From positions 9,623,398 through 9,687,397 of the forward strand of contig NC_037267.1 in assembly GCF_000002425.4 (NCBI RefSeq): DNA of 64,000 nucleotides, written 5' to 3'. A program made the position numbers and the translations under genes. Below the pieces are notes generated by a model, which had not been told where the DNA came from, did not search any database, and was given only the letters and a program-made list of their open reading frames with translations. Origin of the DNA: Physcomitrium patens. Its lineage: Eukaryota; Streptophyta; Bryopsida; Funariales; Funariaceae. Shown here piece after piece: positions 12,317 through 26,109 of this stretch. Within the stretch, counting starts at the first letter, position 1. Each line of letters starts with the position of its first letter.

Positions 12317-14146
12317 TCATTACTTTAAGTGCAATATTAGGATCATAGATGTAAAATTGCATATAACTTGTTTCTACACTTTATTTTAGTAAAAATATAT
12401 CCATTTGATGCCAAAGTCCTTTAAGTATATAAAAAATATATGGACCATATCCTTACAAGATAGTACTATCAACTATTGCACCAAGAGATGTAAATGCATG
12501 TGCAATATTATATTGTGAAATAGTCTTTTGAAATTCCTTGCTTTATTTATTATATATGTCAAGTAGTTGCCTAATTAACAACAAAGAATCTTAAAGGATC
12601 AAAAGTTCAACTTCTCTATAAAGATAATATGTACCAAATTGTAGGTTTAATTTTGTTGATGGCATGGTTTGTTTATCCATGTAATAGAGTGCCTTGTAAT
12701 GTGGGCATTAAATATCCACATTTCCAACATTATAACAACCTTCCAATCTTTCTCTTTCATTATGATATTTATGAGAAAGTTATTCCACTTATTCATCAAT
12801 TTGTTCCATTCTATCATGTTCTCTTTTTTTTTCTTTCTATTATGCACATAAGATTGCTTCTTCTTGTGTCTTTAGGCTTTGTTGTATATTTAACTTGTAC
12901 ATTTAAAGTAAACATAATATGAAAAATATATAAATATAAATAAATACATATATAAATATATATGAAATAAATCCTATAAATCCTAAAAGAACCAATATTT
13001 TTTATCTCTACATATAATCATACATTCATTAATTGGTGCCTTGAGTTTATTTCTTTGTATTGGAAAAAAGTAAATAAGATTAATTTTATTGAAAAGAAAT
13101 AAAATGAAAACAAACATTTTTGAAGTGTGTATAAGGGAGATGGTGTACAACTAGTATTCAATGGTTTTGTTTTGTTTTCTGAAATTGGACCCAAAGAATT
13201 TTCAACTTATTCTAAAAGAATTGATTGTTTCATTTCCATCTACAAAAGTCTAATCATAGTTGATTAGGTGTATTTTGTGATTTATATATGTTGTAATTTT
13301 TTTATAGATTTTTTTAAAATTTTTATTACAAAAATTTATGAAATTAAATAAAATATTATATTTAATTTTTTTGTTTATAATTAAATTTATTTATGTAATA
13401 TCATTTGTTTATTTTATTATATAACAATGATAAAAACTAATGTAAATATTTTAAAATAATTTTGTAAAAAAATATATTTTTATAAAGTATTTTATGTGTT
13501 AATATTTCTTTGATCGAAATTTTATATGCCTTTATAATATATTATTAGATATCTTGAAGTAACAAACTTGTTTTTGTATTTATTTACAAATAAAAGTTAT
13601 AAAAAAGTTATATAAAATATCAATGATATTTATTAAGAATAAGAGAAATTATATATGAAAAATATCTGTCATTCATAAATATAATGTGTTAGAAAATAAA
13701 GTATTAATTATCAAAATAATTAAGATTTATAAATAAATAAATAAATAAATAGGTTATTTTTTACTTATAATTAAATAAATAAATAAAATTTCAATATGAA
13801 GATATTTTTGAATTATTTTTTAGAAAAAAATTATAAAAAAAAATTATATTCTTTGTATAAAACATCAGCTAAATAATTCAATCTTCTATTCATTTAACCT
13901 TCTTGTCTTCTTCCACTTACTTTTTTTTGTCTATTCTTCTTATTACATGTATATATCTACATATGTAGCTAGATATTATAATTTTATCTCTCTTAATTCA
14001 TAAAAGTCAATAAATATCATTAAATTATTAAAATAAAAAGGATTTTAATTATACTTCATATAATAAAGTCAATTCTTAAGATTTTGTTCAATGACTAGAG
14101 TTGATTATGTTTTAAGAGATTAATTATTGAGAGAAAATTTGTACAT

Positions 14147-14194
<48 letters not shown>

Positions 14195-15168
14195 TTATTG
14201 GGTTTTTAGAAAAAATGATATATCTTTCATTTAATTATATTTCAAATCCATAAATATAATTTTAATATATTAGTTTTTTTTAATAATTATTTTTTAACAA
14301 TCAACATATTTTGTTTGAATAATTAGAAATTTTTATTCTAATATGTGTTCAAATGAAATAATTACAAAAAATATAATAAGTTTTTAAAATTAATATTCTA
14401 ATTCATTGAAATTACTTATTATTTGATTTTAAAGTATTTTATAAATATATAATATACATTGATTATGTTTAAGCTTTAGATTGCATATCATACTAGTAAT
14501 AACTACAGCAAGAATTATGTATTCTACATTGTTATTGGTACATCGAATAAAATATGATTTAATTTTTTAAATATTAGACACATTTACAAGTGCCAATTAA
14601 ATCTTGTTATTTGTGAATCTTATAAAGATATTACACATTCAATAAAGAAAACATAGAAAAAATAATTCTATCTAAATGTATATTTTTTTAGTTTGTTTTA
14701 TTTAATGTAGCATCAACTTTTGAAAAAATAGATTACAAGTAAAAACAAGTACTATTATGAATACAATATTAGCACCTAAGTATTTATTTAAGACAAATTA
14801 AAAGTACCAAAATATAAAGATTAAAGAGAAAAAAAGAAACAAAAAAAATAATATATATATATATATATATATATATTATTTAAATATATCTCCTTCAAAA
14901 TCTTAATTTCAAAGGATTTTTATCTATTAATCATATATAATTAATAATATATGTAATATTTAATATCTACAATAAAATTTTAAAAAAATATTAAATTTAC
15001 TATTAAATGATATATTCTATTCGTGAGTTTAATAAATAATTAAAATATTATATTTTTTAAATATTGCTATATATACAAAAAAAATATAGTTGCATGATAT
15101 TTTGAAAACTTTATTTATAATTTTATATCATAAAATATAATATGCACATATTTTATATATGTATATTC

Positions 15169-15200
<32 letters not shown>

Positions 15201-15471
15201 AATAGTTCATTGGAGGACAAATATAAAAGATTAATTGAAAAAAGAAAATAGCTTGTTGATTGAATGCATACTTCATTTTTTTATCAAAAAAGTAAATAAA
15301 AATAAGAATTCACAAAATCTATTAATGTTGATTGTATCAAAAGATTAGATTGAAATGCTTGATAAAAATACAAGTTCGTAGCACAATCATGGGCTGCATT
15401 GATGATTATGGTGTTGATCATAATTTTGGTACTTAAACAAGGCAATGATAGAAAAAGAAATATATGAGAAA

Positions 15472-15502
<31 letters not shown>

Positions 15503-18500
15503 TTTAAGTACTATTGTTTTTGAGTTTTTAGAACAATAAGTACAAAACTATAATAAGTAGGTTCACAAACCTTGCTTATTTTTTTAGTTCTAAAGCATTG
15601 CTAAGATCCACACATCTATTTATTTTGTCCAAGAATATTGCAACATGGATATCAAATGATTGTTAGCTATAGAATTAGAGAGCTACTTGCAATAGAAAGT
15701 ACCTAAAGAGCATTGCTTGGGTTGTAAGAGGTTCATAAATTTAACTAATTAATTTAGATTTCTAACACTTTGTTCTTTCTAGTAATACAAAAGTAAGAAG
15801 AATATCTAATACTTATTGAAATCATGTGAGCAATTGAATAATTTACAATCCTAACTACAAAGTTGTACATGTATAGTAACTTAAAAAGCCTTCATTTCCA
15901 AAAGTCAAATTTTGAATCATTGAATTGGCATTCTTTAGCCTTCATCATTTTAACTTTTTATCATCCTATTTTGTAGGTAATAATTGATCCTTCTGTGTTT
16001 ATAGTCATAACAAACAATATGGACTTTATATCTTTGTTGATAGAAGAAGAGTTTTTTTATTATACTACTATGTTAATATCAACTCTCATTTCAAGAATTG
16101 TTGATCATAATTATTTACCTAAATATGTTTTTTTTTCTTTTTCTTTTTCTTCTTCTTCTTCAAAATTAGATATTCAAAGTATTGGATCTCACATAGTTTA
16201 TATGCACATGTATTGCTTTTGGTTCACCCAATTCAATCAAGCTAAGAATATGAAGCTAACAAATAGCCACATTGATTATATTATTAGATTCTAAAACCTA
16301 CATGTTTTTTATGATGATTGTAGTACAAGTAAAACCTAGTAGTTACAAGCACGCATGCTCACCTTTGTCAAGGATGCCTTCTCTTTTTGAAATGATGCAT
16401 AAATGTATTGCTAGATCTGCTTTATAAAAGAAAATTATGAAAACTATTAATATTTTATCTCATATCAATATATATTTTTTATTCTATGTTATAGAAATAG
16501 AATTTTATCTACTAAAGAAGGCTTGGAAGACCATAGTTTTGACTACAACATATCCAACCAAGTTGCAATAGGATAACAAAAGAGAAATATAGATAATAGA
16601 AGAATTGTAAGTAAGCCAACATGCCTTGCATATGTTTTACAACAAAAAAATTGTGCTGGAGTTTTTTCTTTCTTTCTTCTTGGTCGCTTAGTCTTGATGC
16701 TATATTATATATTTGGGCACTATAGCAAGAAAAATAATTTGGATTAGGCTATATGAGAGGTGAGGTTTCTTTTTGCTCTATAAGTGTGTGCATAATAGAA
16801 ACAAGACACATTGTTGTCAATAAAAACAAGAAGAAGGAGTTGTTAGAGATGCAATTGTAGGTAGGTTTTCTCAAAGAATTGATTTCTTTTGTTTTAGTCA
16901 ATGTTGGATTTTCTATTTGTTATAGCCTTTGTGATGGCAATAGTTTGCTAACCTATGCAAATGGATTCTATAAGTTTTCACAAGTAGAATATGTGAGGTA
17001 ATTGGAAGATCTGTTGTTTCTTTTTGTTTGTTTGTCTCTAGATTTTCAATGCTCATGTACATTCATATACATGGCCAATGCAAACCAAGAAATCTTCATT
17101 GACCTAATTTTCAATTTTTCAATTTTATGATACACAGCAGTCATTCTGATCTCAAAAAAATTCCTTACACCTTGGCATTTGATCAAGTACCTCAACAAGT
17201 TATCAACTTTCTATTTATTTGTTTTGTTTTGTTATCAAAGTGTCATACAAAGTCAACTTGCAAGTGAGCAAAATGAAAGGGCAGCTTCGACCTAATCTTA
17301 GCGGAAGCCTGTGTCTATCAGCCAACTATTGTGTCATAATTCACAGTAAAATAATAAAAATCCTGATTTTAGAGAAGGACACGGTGAAGCAAAAGCTGCA
17401 ACACAAAGCAAACTCAACCCAATTTTTTTTTTTTTTTTTTCCAATGAAGTACTGACATTGGGTTTGTATCCTCCACTGTCTTCGCAGCAAGCTTTTCATG
17501 AGTTTTCTCCGCATGAGACCTTGAGTTTCTGAGCTGTAACATTCTGAAGGTGGAGACATAGGCAACTGGGCACACTGTGGACACATCACCAGGATAGTCT
17601 TTGATGTATTTTTGTGAATTGAATCACGCAGCATTGATTTGATCTAATCTATATGTTTAATTTCCTTCAAAATTTCTGTGCTTGTTTTTAACTAGTAAAT
17701 TGAGAAGTATCAAATTTTTAAATTAAAATAAATAATGAAATTGATAATAATAGAGGTTTATAATCTATAATAAAATTAACTAAAACTTTGGTTAAAATTT
17801 GTTAGAGTGCACTTACAATTTGATTAGGATTTGTTAGAATTTATTGAATAATTAATAAAGATTTTTTAAAATTTTATTAGAATTGAATTAGTTTTTATTT
17901 AGGATTTCTTTAAAGTTGGAAAAAATTTGATTATGATTCTTTTTAGGTTTATTTATAACTTCTTTAAGATTAATTAGAAATTTTATAGAATTATTTTAAG
18001 AAAAAATAGAATTTTTAATGAAATATAATAGATTTTTAAATATTTTAAAGATTTATTTTGAATTAATTAAAGTATAATAAGATTTTTCTAAGATTGATAA
18101 GATATATCTAAAATAATTGGAATTTTACTGAAGTTTTTTAAAATTTCTAAATAAATATTTTTAAATATTTTATGAGTTTTTTGGAATATAAATCTTACTT
18201 CAAGGTAAGATCAAAAAAATTCCCAATTAAATATCTAATGCATTCCTAAGCTAATTTTTACATAGCTCAATATTTTTTTTAATTAATTTAATTTTTTTCA
18301 CCTAATTATGTTTTTGGTTTTTGAAAAAGAATTTCTCTAATTTATTTTTATACCTTGAATATTTTAGAAATGTTTTTTAAAATTAAAATCATCCAAATAA
18401 AATTAAATATCTATAATCTATGTATACTTAAAGATTAAAATCGTTAAGTCCTAAAACAAAGTAAGATATATAAATTATATATATATATATATATATAATT

Positions 18501-19755
18501 TATGTAAGGATTCATCTCAATAATTCTAAGTTTGTAGAAATTTTAATATCAATTAAGTTTAATTGTATATTTTTTACATAGTAGATTGTTATTTGTCATA
18601 CATCTTAATCTTAACATTAATCTCTTATTCAATCCACAAGAATATTTTTGTCAATTTTTTAATAAGGCATATTATCTTTAAAATTCTTTTTATGTTAACA
18701 CAAAATAAAAATTGAGTAGAACATAATATAATGAATATTTAGAATCCTATTAATAATTATATTATAATTATAATATATTTCTATTTTAATATTTTTTGAA
18801 TTTTCTAACTTAAAAAATTTATCAACTATAAGAAAATTTATATTAATATCAAAGGATATTTTTAATAATTTATTAATAAAAAAAATATTTATTTTTTAAA
18901 AAATTAAATTAATAAAATAAATTATAGATATATTTAAAAAAATAAAAAAATCAAATTAATTTATAATAGTCATTTTAAAGAAGATCTAAAAAGATTTTAA
19001 ATATTTTAATTGAAATTCCATAGGAACCTCAAACTAGATATTTTGTGAATTTCTTATGAATATCTTCAAAGTCCTTCAAAATAGAAGGTTTATCTAATAG
19101 GACTTATGTTTCATTACTTATAATATTCAGGCATAAATTTCTTAAGATTTCTAAACTTAATAAGATGTTTTGTAGGATATTTCTTGTGTAGTATAATTTT
19201 AAATTGAGCAATTTGAGACATTTTATCATCATTAATATTTTTAGTTTCTTAGCCATATATAAAACTTAAAATTACATTAGTACATAATTTTATCTTAAAG
19301 ACTTAGAATAATTCTTTTTAATTTATGTTATTATCAATATATTTTATTTTTAACCTAATTTATTAATAATTTTATTTTCTTTTATTTCCAATCTAACAAG
19401 ATTATTGTGTTGTCTTTAATTTTTTTTAATATCAATATTTGATGAGTTATTATGTAATCTATTATAGATAGCTTTTGATACATGCTTTTATTTTTATTTT
19501 TTTATTTTTATTTAAATTTGATTCATTTAAAATAAATTAATTAATTAAATATTTTTTTCAAAATTGGATAGTAAGTAGAGAATTTCTAAGATCTTCTCTT
19601 AATTGAGGTATTATGCTATAAATTTCATAGTCTTTTAGAATGTATATTAAATTAGTATCTAATAGAAGATTTATTTAAGGATATTATTCATAAGATCAGA
19701 TTAACTTAGAAAAAGTTGGAAATGCTTGTATTTCTTTTAAACCTATAGTCTAAAT
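11531..19755. other. 8 kb of very AT-rich DNA with microsatellites, no gene
   Basis: Contains (AT)n tracts at about 12279-12313, 14155-14189, 14849-14876, 15169-15194 and 18476-18497, a poly(T) run at 15479-15505, and an (AAAT)n-like run near 13728-13751. The part at 17.7-18.2 kb is almost free of C on the plus strand. Short ORFs here look like chance. A slightly less AT-rich patch at 17260-17640 has a 97-codon minus frame that I do not recognise. Confidence 0.6.
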
Positions 19756-20103
19756 TGTTAATAGAGTATGTAACTCTTATTAGACATAATGTAGAATAGG
19801 TAGTTGACACCACTTTGCCCATTGATAAGTTGTAGCCATCATTTATTGGTAGTAATATCATTTAGCTTCCATATTCTATCAAGACATTATGTGGTCTAAC
19901 AAGAGAAGTATCCATATTTTAATTAGACATTATTGACTATGCTAATAGTTTGTGTGTTTACAATAGAAAGTCTATGTAGTTAGACATTAAACTAATAGTA
20001 TATGAACTCAGACCAAAAGTTCATTTTGACAAGAGGTTTTAGTTTTCTTTTCTTTATATATTTGTACTTATATTTTATTAATAAACCTTGCCATATTTTA
20101 TCA
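19756..20103 (+). repeat. Copia 5' LTR (348 bp)
   Basis: Begins TGTTAATAGAG and ends ATTTTATCA. Its first part recurs as the 3' LTR remnant at 46618-46795 with many substitutions, so the element is old. Confidence 0.8.
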
Positions 20104-20105
20104 TA

Positions 20106-20117
20106 GGGTATCAAAGC
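20106..20117 (+). promoter_or_regulatory. Copia primer-binding site
   Basis: GGGTATCAAAGC, two bases after the LTR, differs at two positions from the initiator-Met tRNA primer site TGGTATCAGAGC that is usual for plant LTR retrotransposons. Confidence 0.7.
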
Positions 20118-20994
20118 TTGGTGCTCTTGAATTGCCCTTTGTGGATTGAAAGTATGTATGAGGTTGTTTTGTAGAATGTGATCATTTGATCACCTTTGAG
20201 GAAGTTTAATTTTTTTTTTTATATCTCTTATTAGAAGCAACATAAGAAATCAAGAGGAGCAAGAAGTAGGCATTAGAGCTTCAAGAAACTATATCCACAA
20301 TTCACAACCTCTATGAGCACAATTTATAATTCATACAAAGCTATAGTATAGTTCAGATTGTCTTACCAAAAATGAATTGCCAAGAATGCACAATCAAAAT
20401 TGTCCTATCAAGAACAAACTATCAAAAATAGGCAATTAAATTGGCCAATTGAAAATTTTGGAATGCAAATCAAGACTAAAAATACCAAGCTAAAAACAAT
20501 TTAATGAGCTTAGGAGTTTAGTAAGTCTAGGGACACTAAGAAGATTTACTAGTTAATTTTTTTTGCTTTAAATTGAATACACATGAATTAATATATCCAA
20601 ATTGATATATCTTAGTCAATTTTAGGAACTTAAAGTTAATTTTTTTAGGATATCGATGACACTATAATACATGTATCTATTTTTATATTTTAGAAAAAAA
20701 ATTATAATTTCTATAAATATTCAAGTAAAAAACTATATAAAAAGGTGTTGAGCATCACTTTGATTTATTTTTGTTCTTTCTAAAAATAAATAATTCTATT
20801 ATTTCTTCTATTTTTAATATACTCTTTGTATCATGACAAAAAAATATTACATCATAAAAATAAATTCTAGGAACAATTAAAGGGGAGAATAATATTTTTT
20901 TTAATTGACAAGGAATTATAGAAGGTTGTATGTAGAAAATACAAGAAACTCACTAGATCATCTGTGTTGTGTTGTAGTTCAGCTAATATGTAAA

Positions 20995-21025
<31 letters not shown>

Positions 21026-21380
21026 GATATATATAAAATTTATTATATAATATAGTAAAAGTAATAATATTAGATTTTAGTTGGTTATAAAATGTGATTA
21101 GATTACTACTTTGAAGTAGTTAGTTTAAAAAGACTATTATTAAGGTTGATTTTATAATAGTTTTTATATATTTAGAGCCACCTTTATTAGATATTGGTGA
21201 CTCTTAAAATCTTGATTTATTTCTTTAATTTGGTATTTAGAACACATGTTATGCAAAAAAATTTAGAAAAAAAATTAGAGAAGAAATTTATATAAAAAAG
21301 AGTAGTTAGGCCAATCATATGGATGAATGAAGATGGATGATAAAAATCTCCATTCTTTTTAGCTAAAATTCATGTCCAAA
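20118..21380 (+). other. Copia leader segment, no coding signal
   Basis: AT-rich; (AT)n at 21001-21025. It ends at the CCAAA duplicated by the Gyp-A insertion. Confidence 0.5.
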
Positions 21381-21939
21381 TATCAAAGACAAGAACATAA
21401 TAAAGAAAAATAAATAAGTCAAACTTCTTTCAAAGAAAGATGATAAAATAGAAATAACTTGATATGTATATTAAAAAAACAAACAAGAATGGCTATTGCC
21501 AAAAGTCAAGAAAACTAGAGACCCTTGAAACTAGACTGGAAGTAAGAAAGGGGTTGAAAAGAGTGAAGAGGGCTTCACTCTTGTCTCTATATATACTATC
21601 TAACTACGGGCTACGTGGCGATGTTTTGTAGGACCTCCAATATGTATTGACTTTGTAGGACACATGCCTTGACTTACAAGGCAAGTTTTTCTATGTGTGG
21701 GCCACATTGTTAGCTTAGTCTTCAAGTTAATAAGATGTGTGGTACATGGCCAACTTGTTGACCACGTTTCTAATCCAAAATGTCAATTAAAGACACCTAT
21801 GAAGTCAAAGTAACATCTATAAAGCTTCTAGGAAGCTTCCATACCAAATATTATAGAATTAACTTACTTTTATTTACTTTTATTTACTTCTAAATATTTA
21901 TATATGTAATTATTGGTTTACATGAGTATGTCCATGACA
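21381..21939 (-). repeat. Gyp-A 3' LTR
   Basis: On the plus strand it starts TATCAAAGAC (mutated from TGTCAAGGAC) and ends CCATGACA. It is 559 bp and homologous to the 550-bp LTRs of Gyp-A'. Confidence 0.9.
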
Positions 21940-21980
21940 TTAGCCCCCCTTCTAGAGACGAGTTCCACGAGGAGCACTCA

Positions 21981-22403
21981 TTATATGTTAAAGAAATCTA
22001 TGATGTGACGAATTGTATTCACTACATACTGTGATCTTTGTTCTCTTCGAAGATGATTGATAGGGCCTCTCAACCATCGGTAGTATTCCATACCAGGGCG
22101 AGAAGACAACCCAGTTATTTGATCATTGTTGAGGCCTTCAAAACTTCCTTCAAGTAAAACATTTGGAACACCATCAAGAGTTGTTCCTACTTCTAATAAA
22201 ATCACCAAACATCGAGAGTCCCTTCTCAAGTCGTGATACCAAATGCATTGTATCTCGCCATCTATTCAAGAAAGAACACGTCGTTCTTGAAGATCTTCAT
22301 CTCAATTGCATCGTCTTGAAGATTGTGACAATCTTAATATCTCGTCCAATATGTCAACAAATAAAGGCTCTTAAATCGAATCCACTAGTTGTTGGTTCTC
22401 CAT
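21981..22403 (-). pseudogene. Gyp-A accessory ORF downstream of pol (decayed copy)
   Basis: Minus-strand frame of exactly 423 nt (140 codons plus stop) from an ATG at 22401-22403. It aligns without indels to the frame at 32237-32659 in Gyp-A'. It is interrupted by several stops in the N-terminal half. The C-terminal 82 codons are open: RCLVILLEVGTT, EGLNNDQITG, YRWLRGPINHLRREQRS, then TIRHIIDFFNI. It resembles no retrotransposon domain I know. It sits between the chromodomain end of pol and the polypurine tract, where plant chromoviruses normally have no gene. The encoded protein is polar with a charged N-terminal half. Confidence 0.6.
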
Positions 22404-22499
22404 CTCCGGAGCATTACAAGTACAAAGAAGCTATAAATAAGGATTGAAAGTAGAATGATATCTTACCTAGATATTTTTTTTTTATAAAGAAGGTTTCAT

Positions 22500-24702
22500 C
22501 TTGATTTTGATGGATGTCATCGATGAAAAGCCTCCATCGCCTTTGCTGCATTTGGAAGATTCTTTACTGGCTTCCATGTGGATTCACTAATATCATATCT
22601 ATGCCAATAGACAAGATATTCTAATTTATTTCGACGCCACCTTGAATCTCAGACTTCTTCCACTTCAAACTCTTTATTATTGTCCACTTCTACAGGAGGA
22701 GGTGGAGCTTGTCTTCTTCTTGGTATATCCACTATCTTGTATGGTTCAAGAAGAGACAAGTGGAATATTAGATGGATTTTCATTGACTCTGGTAGATGTA
22801 AACGATATGCAACTAGATTGATTTGTGCGGAAATAGAAAATGGTCCAAGCCTTTCATAGTCCAACTTGTCACAAAGATGAGTGGACTTGATATTGCGATG
22901 AAGTAATCATATCTTATCACCCATGTGGAATGGTGGTTGTTCCATTTGATAGACATCCACATTGACCTTTTGTTATTCTTGAGTTTCTTTTAATTGTGCC
23001 TTCATCGTTGCATGTAGCTCTGACAAATAAATTGCCAAATCTTTTGCAGCAGGATTATCAACTTTTGAAAAGTCAAAAGTATCAAGTCGTCGATGATAAC
23101 CATAATTATAAATAATAAAGTCCCTGGATATTAGTTCCAAAGTTTTATTATACCCATAATGTCCTACTGCTGGAAAGTCATGACGAGCTTGAAGAACACG
23201 TAATCGAGCTTCATCTTCTAGAACATATAAGCGTCCCTCAAAATATAGTAGATTCTTTTTGAATTCAAACTTAGAAGTATCATGAGACTTTGAAGGATTT
23301 TTCTTAATATCATGAATAAGAGGATCAGAAGACATACTTGACTGAACTTGCTTAATGAAAGTTGAATCAACAGTTACTATTGATTTCATTGCTCGAAGAT
23401 AAAGATGCTTTAGCTTTAAGAAAATTGTTCGTTGTTGATGGAAAGTAGCATCTCTTTCCTTTGGTGCAAGAGAAGATCGTCTAGAGAGTACATCTAACAA
23501 ATCTTGTTGTTTTCCTAGTCAATAAGTAATCTTGAATTCGAATCTTGACAAAGACATATTCTAATAGGCTTGGCGACGATTCAAATCACGTGCTAACATA
23601 AAATATTCAAGGTTCTTGTGATCCATATACATGGTGACTGGATTAGAAGCACCTTCTAGATAATGGCGCCATTCTTGAAACAAATCTATGATTGCAAGAA
23701 ATTCTTTGTCGTCGATCTCGTAGTTGATCTCGACTATTAAAAATTTTTTGGAATGAAAAGATATTGGATGAAGTTTATCATCTGTTCCCATTTGTGACAA
23801 AACTACACCCAAAGCAAAATCTGGTGCATCTGTTTCCATAAAAAATGGCTTAAAAAAATTGACACAATACAAGATTGATATAAAAACAAAGGTTGTCTTC
23901 AAAGCTTCAAATGCTACTTGTGCTTCTTGATTCCATTGAAGTTTGTCTTTGCAAGTCAAATGTATAAGTGGAGCTGCAACTTGAGAGAAGTCTTTGATGA
24001 AGATCTAACAATAGAACTTGAGAGAAGTCTTTGATGAAGATCTGATAATACAACGATGTTCTGAAAGAATATCCGTATTTTTTTTCTCAAATACATCTTG
24101 AAAATCTTGATATTGGCTTGGAATGCCACTTGAAGTCTTTCCACCAGTAGAAACAAGTGTGGCATAAATGACACAAGGTGATCCTTCTTTTGCAATATGC
24201 AAGAAAGTACTTCCACCTACAAATATAGGTTTAATTATACTAGACTTACGATTTTCTACTTGATTAACTACACTCTTATTTATACTTTCAGAAAAGTCAA
24301 GACTATGAGAAGTCCAATCTATTTTATGGTTATATTTTTTTAGCCATGATAAAGCTAAAATAATTGAATTAGAAGGAAATGTAATGATATTAAATATTAT
24401 AAAGCTACTATGACCATTAGTTGCTATTTCTATAGGAGGGGTTTCATGAGTAACATCTCTTGAAGATAATGGACGACCATCTATGACTTCTAAATGAATA
24501 GGTTTAGTTTCTTTTACTAAAAATATGCTATGTCTTTTAGCAAATTTTTTATCTAAGAAACATGTTGAGGTTCCTGAATCTAACAAGACAAAGGCTTTGA
24601 GATATTTAGGTCCTAAAATAACATTTATCGTAAAACATGGAGAGGATTTTGGGGAGAGGATAGGATGTTCACTAGGCATTGTACAAGGTTCTAACCGCAC
24701 GG
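22500..24702 (-). pseudogene. Gyp-A pol remnant (RT core and integrase core deleted)
   Basis: In minus-strand order: protease part with LLDSGTSTCFLD (about 24560-24610) and a following linker; then an abrupt jump near 24030 from the pre-RT segment (DILSEHR) to the end of the RT/RNase H junction; RNase H (METDAPDFALGVVLSQ, YMDHKNLEYFM; about 23560-23900); integrase N-terminal part to LISRDF (about 23120). A second jump goes to YGYHRRLDTFDFSKVDNPA (about 23090), and the integrase C-terminus with an in-frame TGA at 22907-22909 and a chromodomain remnant (EFEVEEV, 22649-22864) follow. The RT YXDD motif and the integrase DDE core are absent, so the copy is non-autonomous. Confidence 0.85.
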
Positions 24703-26039
24703 TGTCGTGTTGTAACACGAGTATATTGAGAAAATAAAAAGAAAGGGGGATTTTATTAATGATCAGTTACCTCGAATATTGGGAGCAACGACCAACTCCA
24801 GTGCAAATACTGAGTGGCCAGGTTCGGTCACCCCGTTACAGTCAGTCGGGGCATACTGAAATGCTCCGTTCGATTCCAATAACGGGAGTTTGCAAGAAGG
24901 AAAAGGACCAATTCACGCGACGGGTGAGTCTGGTTCGAAGAGCCAATTGGATCTAATTTTGAGAATCCAATCCAGGTCCTCTTACCCATTATGAGACTTG
25001 CATTGGTCGGGCAACCCAATGCGATCCAATTTCGAGAATCCAATCCGGATCCTCTTATCCAATATGAGACCTGAATTGGTTGGGCATCTTATCCAATATG
25101 AGACCTGCATTGGTCGGGCAACCCAATGCATTCTGATTACGGGAACATCCAGATTACTACGGGTCCTCTTACCTAATATGAGACCTAAATTGGTCACGCG
25201 ACTCAATGTGGACCCGAGTACGGGGTTTCGATTCTGTTTCAGGCTGTCCTATTCTCTGTGCCGTTTTGAAAGCTCTGACGGCGGGAGCCAATTTCGGATC
25301 TAAGCTCTGACGATGGGAGCCAATTCCGGATCTAAGATGGAAGATTGAAGAAATTCAGAGGATAAGGTTAGGGGAAGAAGAGATCAAGGTGGGAAAGGGG
25401 GGGTTTTTTTTGGGATTAGGGAAGAGCTAGCTTCAAGCTCTTGGGAAGGTTACGAGTTTTTTTTCATTAGAGGTTTTTGAAGATCAAGGGGATTGGAGAG
25501 GAGCTTCATGCTTCGGGTCGGGGAAGAAAAGACGGAGAATTGGATTATTCTTCTTCATAGAGTTTTGGGAAGACTGAGGCAATCATTGCTGAAGTCAGTG
25601 TTGTAATGGTGAATCGGGATTTTTTCTAATGAAGTGGGTTTGATTACTCTTGACTGTTTTGTGAAATCGAGTTACGTCTGTGATTGAAGGATTAAAAAGG
25701 TGTCTATAGGATTGAGTATGCGGAGTGAATGAAATTTATTGGGTTAATCTAACAAGACAGTCAATGGATACAAGATCGTAAGTACAAAGCGGTATCGGAG
25801 ATTAGTAGATTGGGTTGTTCGGGGTTCTCTGTAACGTCTAGAGACCTACCGGCTGGGGCAAAAAGGACTTCGACAAGCAATCAAAGGGCATCCGTATAGA
25901 TTTACGGTGTATTCTTCCAGTCGTTTATATTCCAGCAGTCAAAAACTGATAAACTGCTTGACTATTGGCGAATCTCCATACTACCTTCTAGAGCCAGACG
26001 CCCGACGCGTTCTCGAGCAGGAAAGCACGTAATACGACA
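24703..26039 (+). repeat. Gyp-B 5' LTR (1337 bp)
   Basis: Starts TGTCGTGTTGTAACACG and ends AATACGACA. It contains internal subrepeats: a roughly 40-70 bp unit with CCAATATGAGACCTG..TTGG repeated about four times at 24975-25209, and a CTCTGACG..GGAGCCAATT unit twice near 25273-25336. Confidence 0.93.
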
Positions 26040-26043
26040 AAAG

Positions 26044-26061
26044 TGGTGAATCCGATGTGAA
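26044..26061 (+). promoter_or_regulatory. Gyp-B primer-binding site (tentative)
   Basis: TGGTGAATCCGATGTG begins four bases after the LTR and opens with the TGG expected opposite a tRNA CCA end. It is not the initiator-Met site; the primer tRNA was not identified. Confidence 0.45.
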
Positions 26062-26109
26062 AGCTTGAGGTAGAAGGTATTGGATTTTGATTGATTTTAT
26101 CTTTATTTT

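Noticed and set aside
10205..12922. Plus-strand ORFs of 71-97 codons
   Set aside because: Phe/Ile/Leu-rich low-complexity translations. Up to about 11.5 kb the real signal is the Helitron relic on the opposite strand; beyond that they are AT-rich chance frames.
24759..25303. Overlapping ORFs of 65-101 codons on both strands in the Gyp-B LTR (and the same at 38446-38990)
   Set aside because: They lie in LTR subrepeats and recur in both LTRs only because the LTRs are duplicates; no protein signature.
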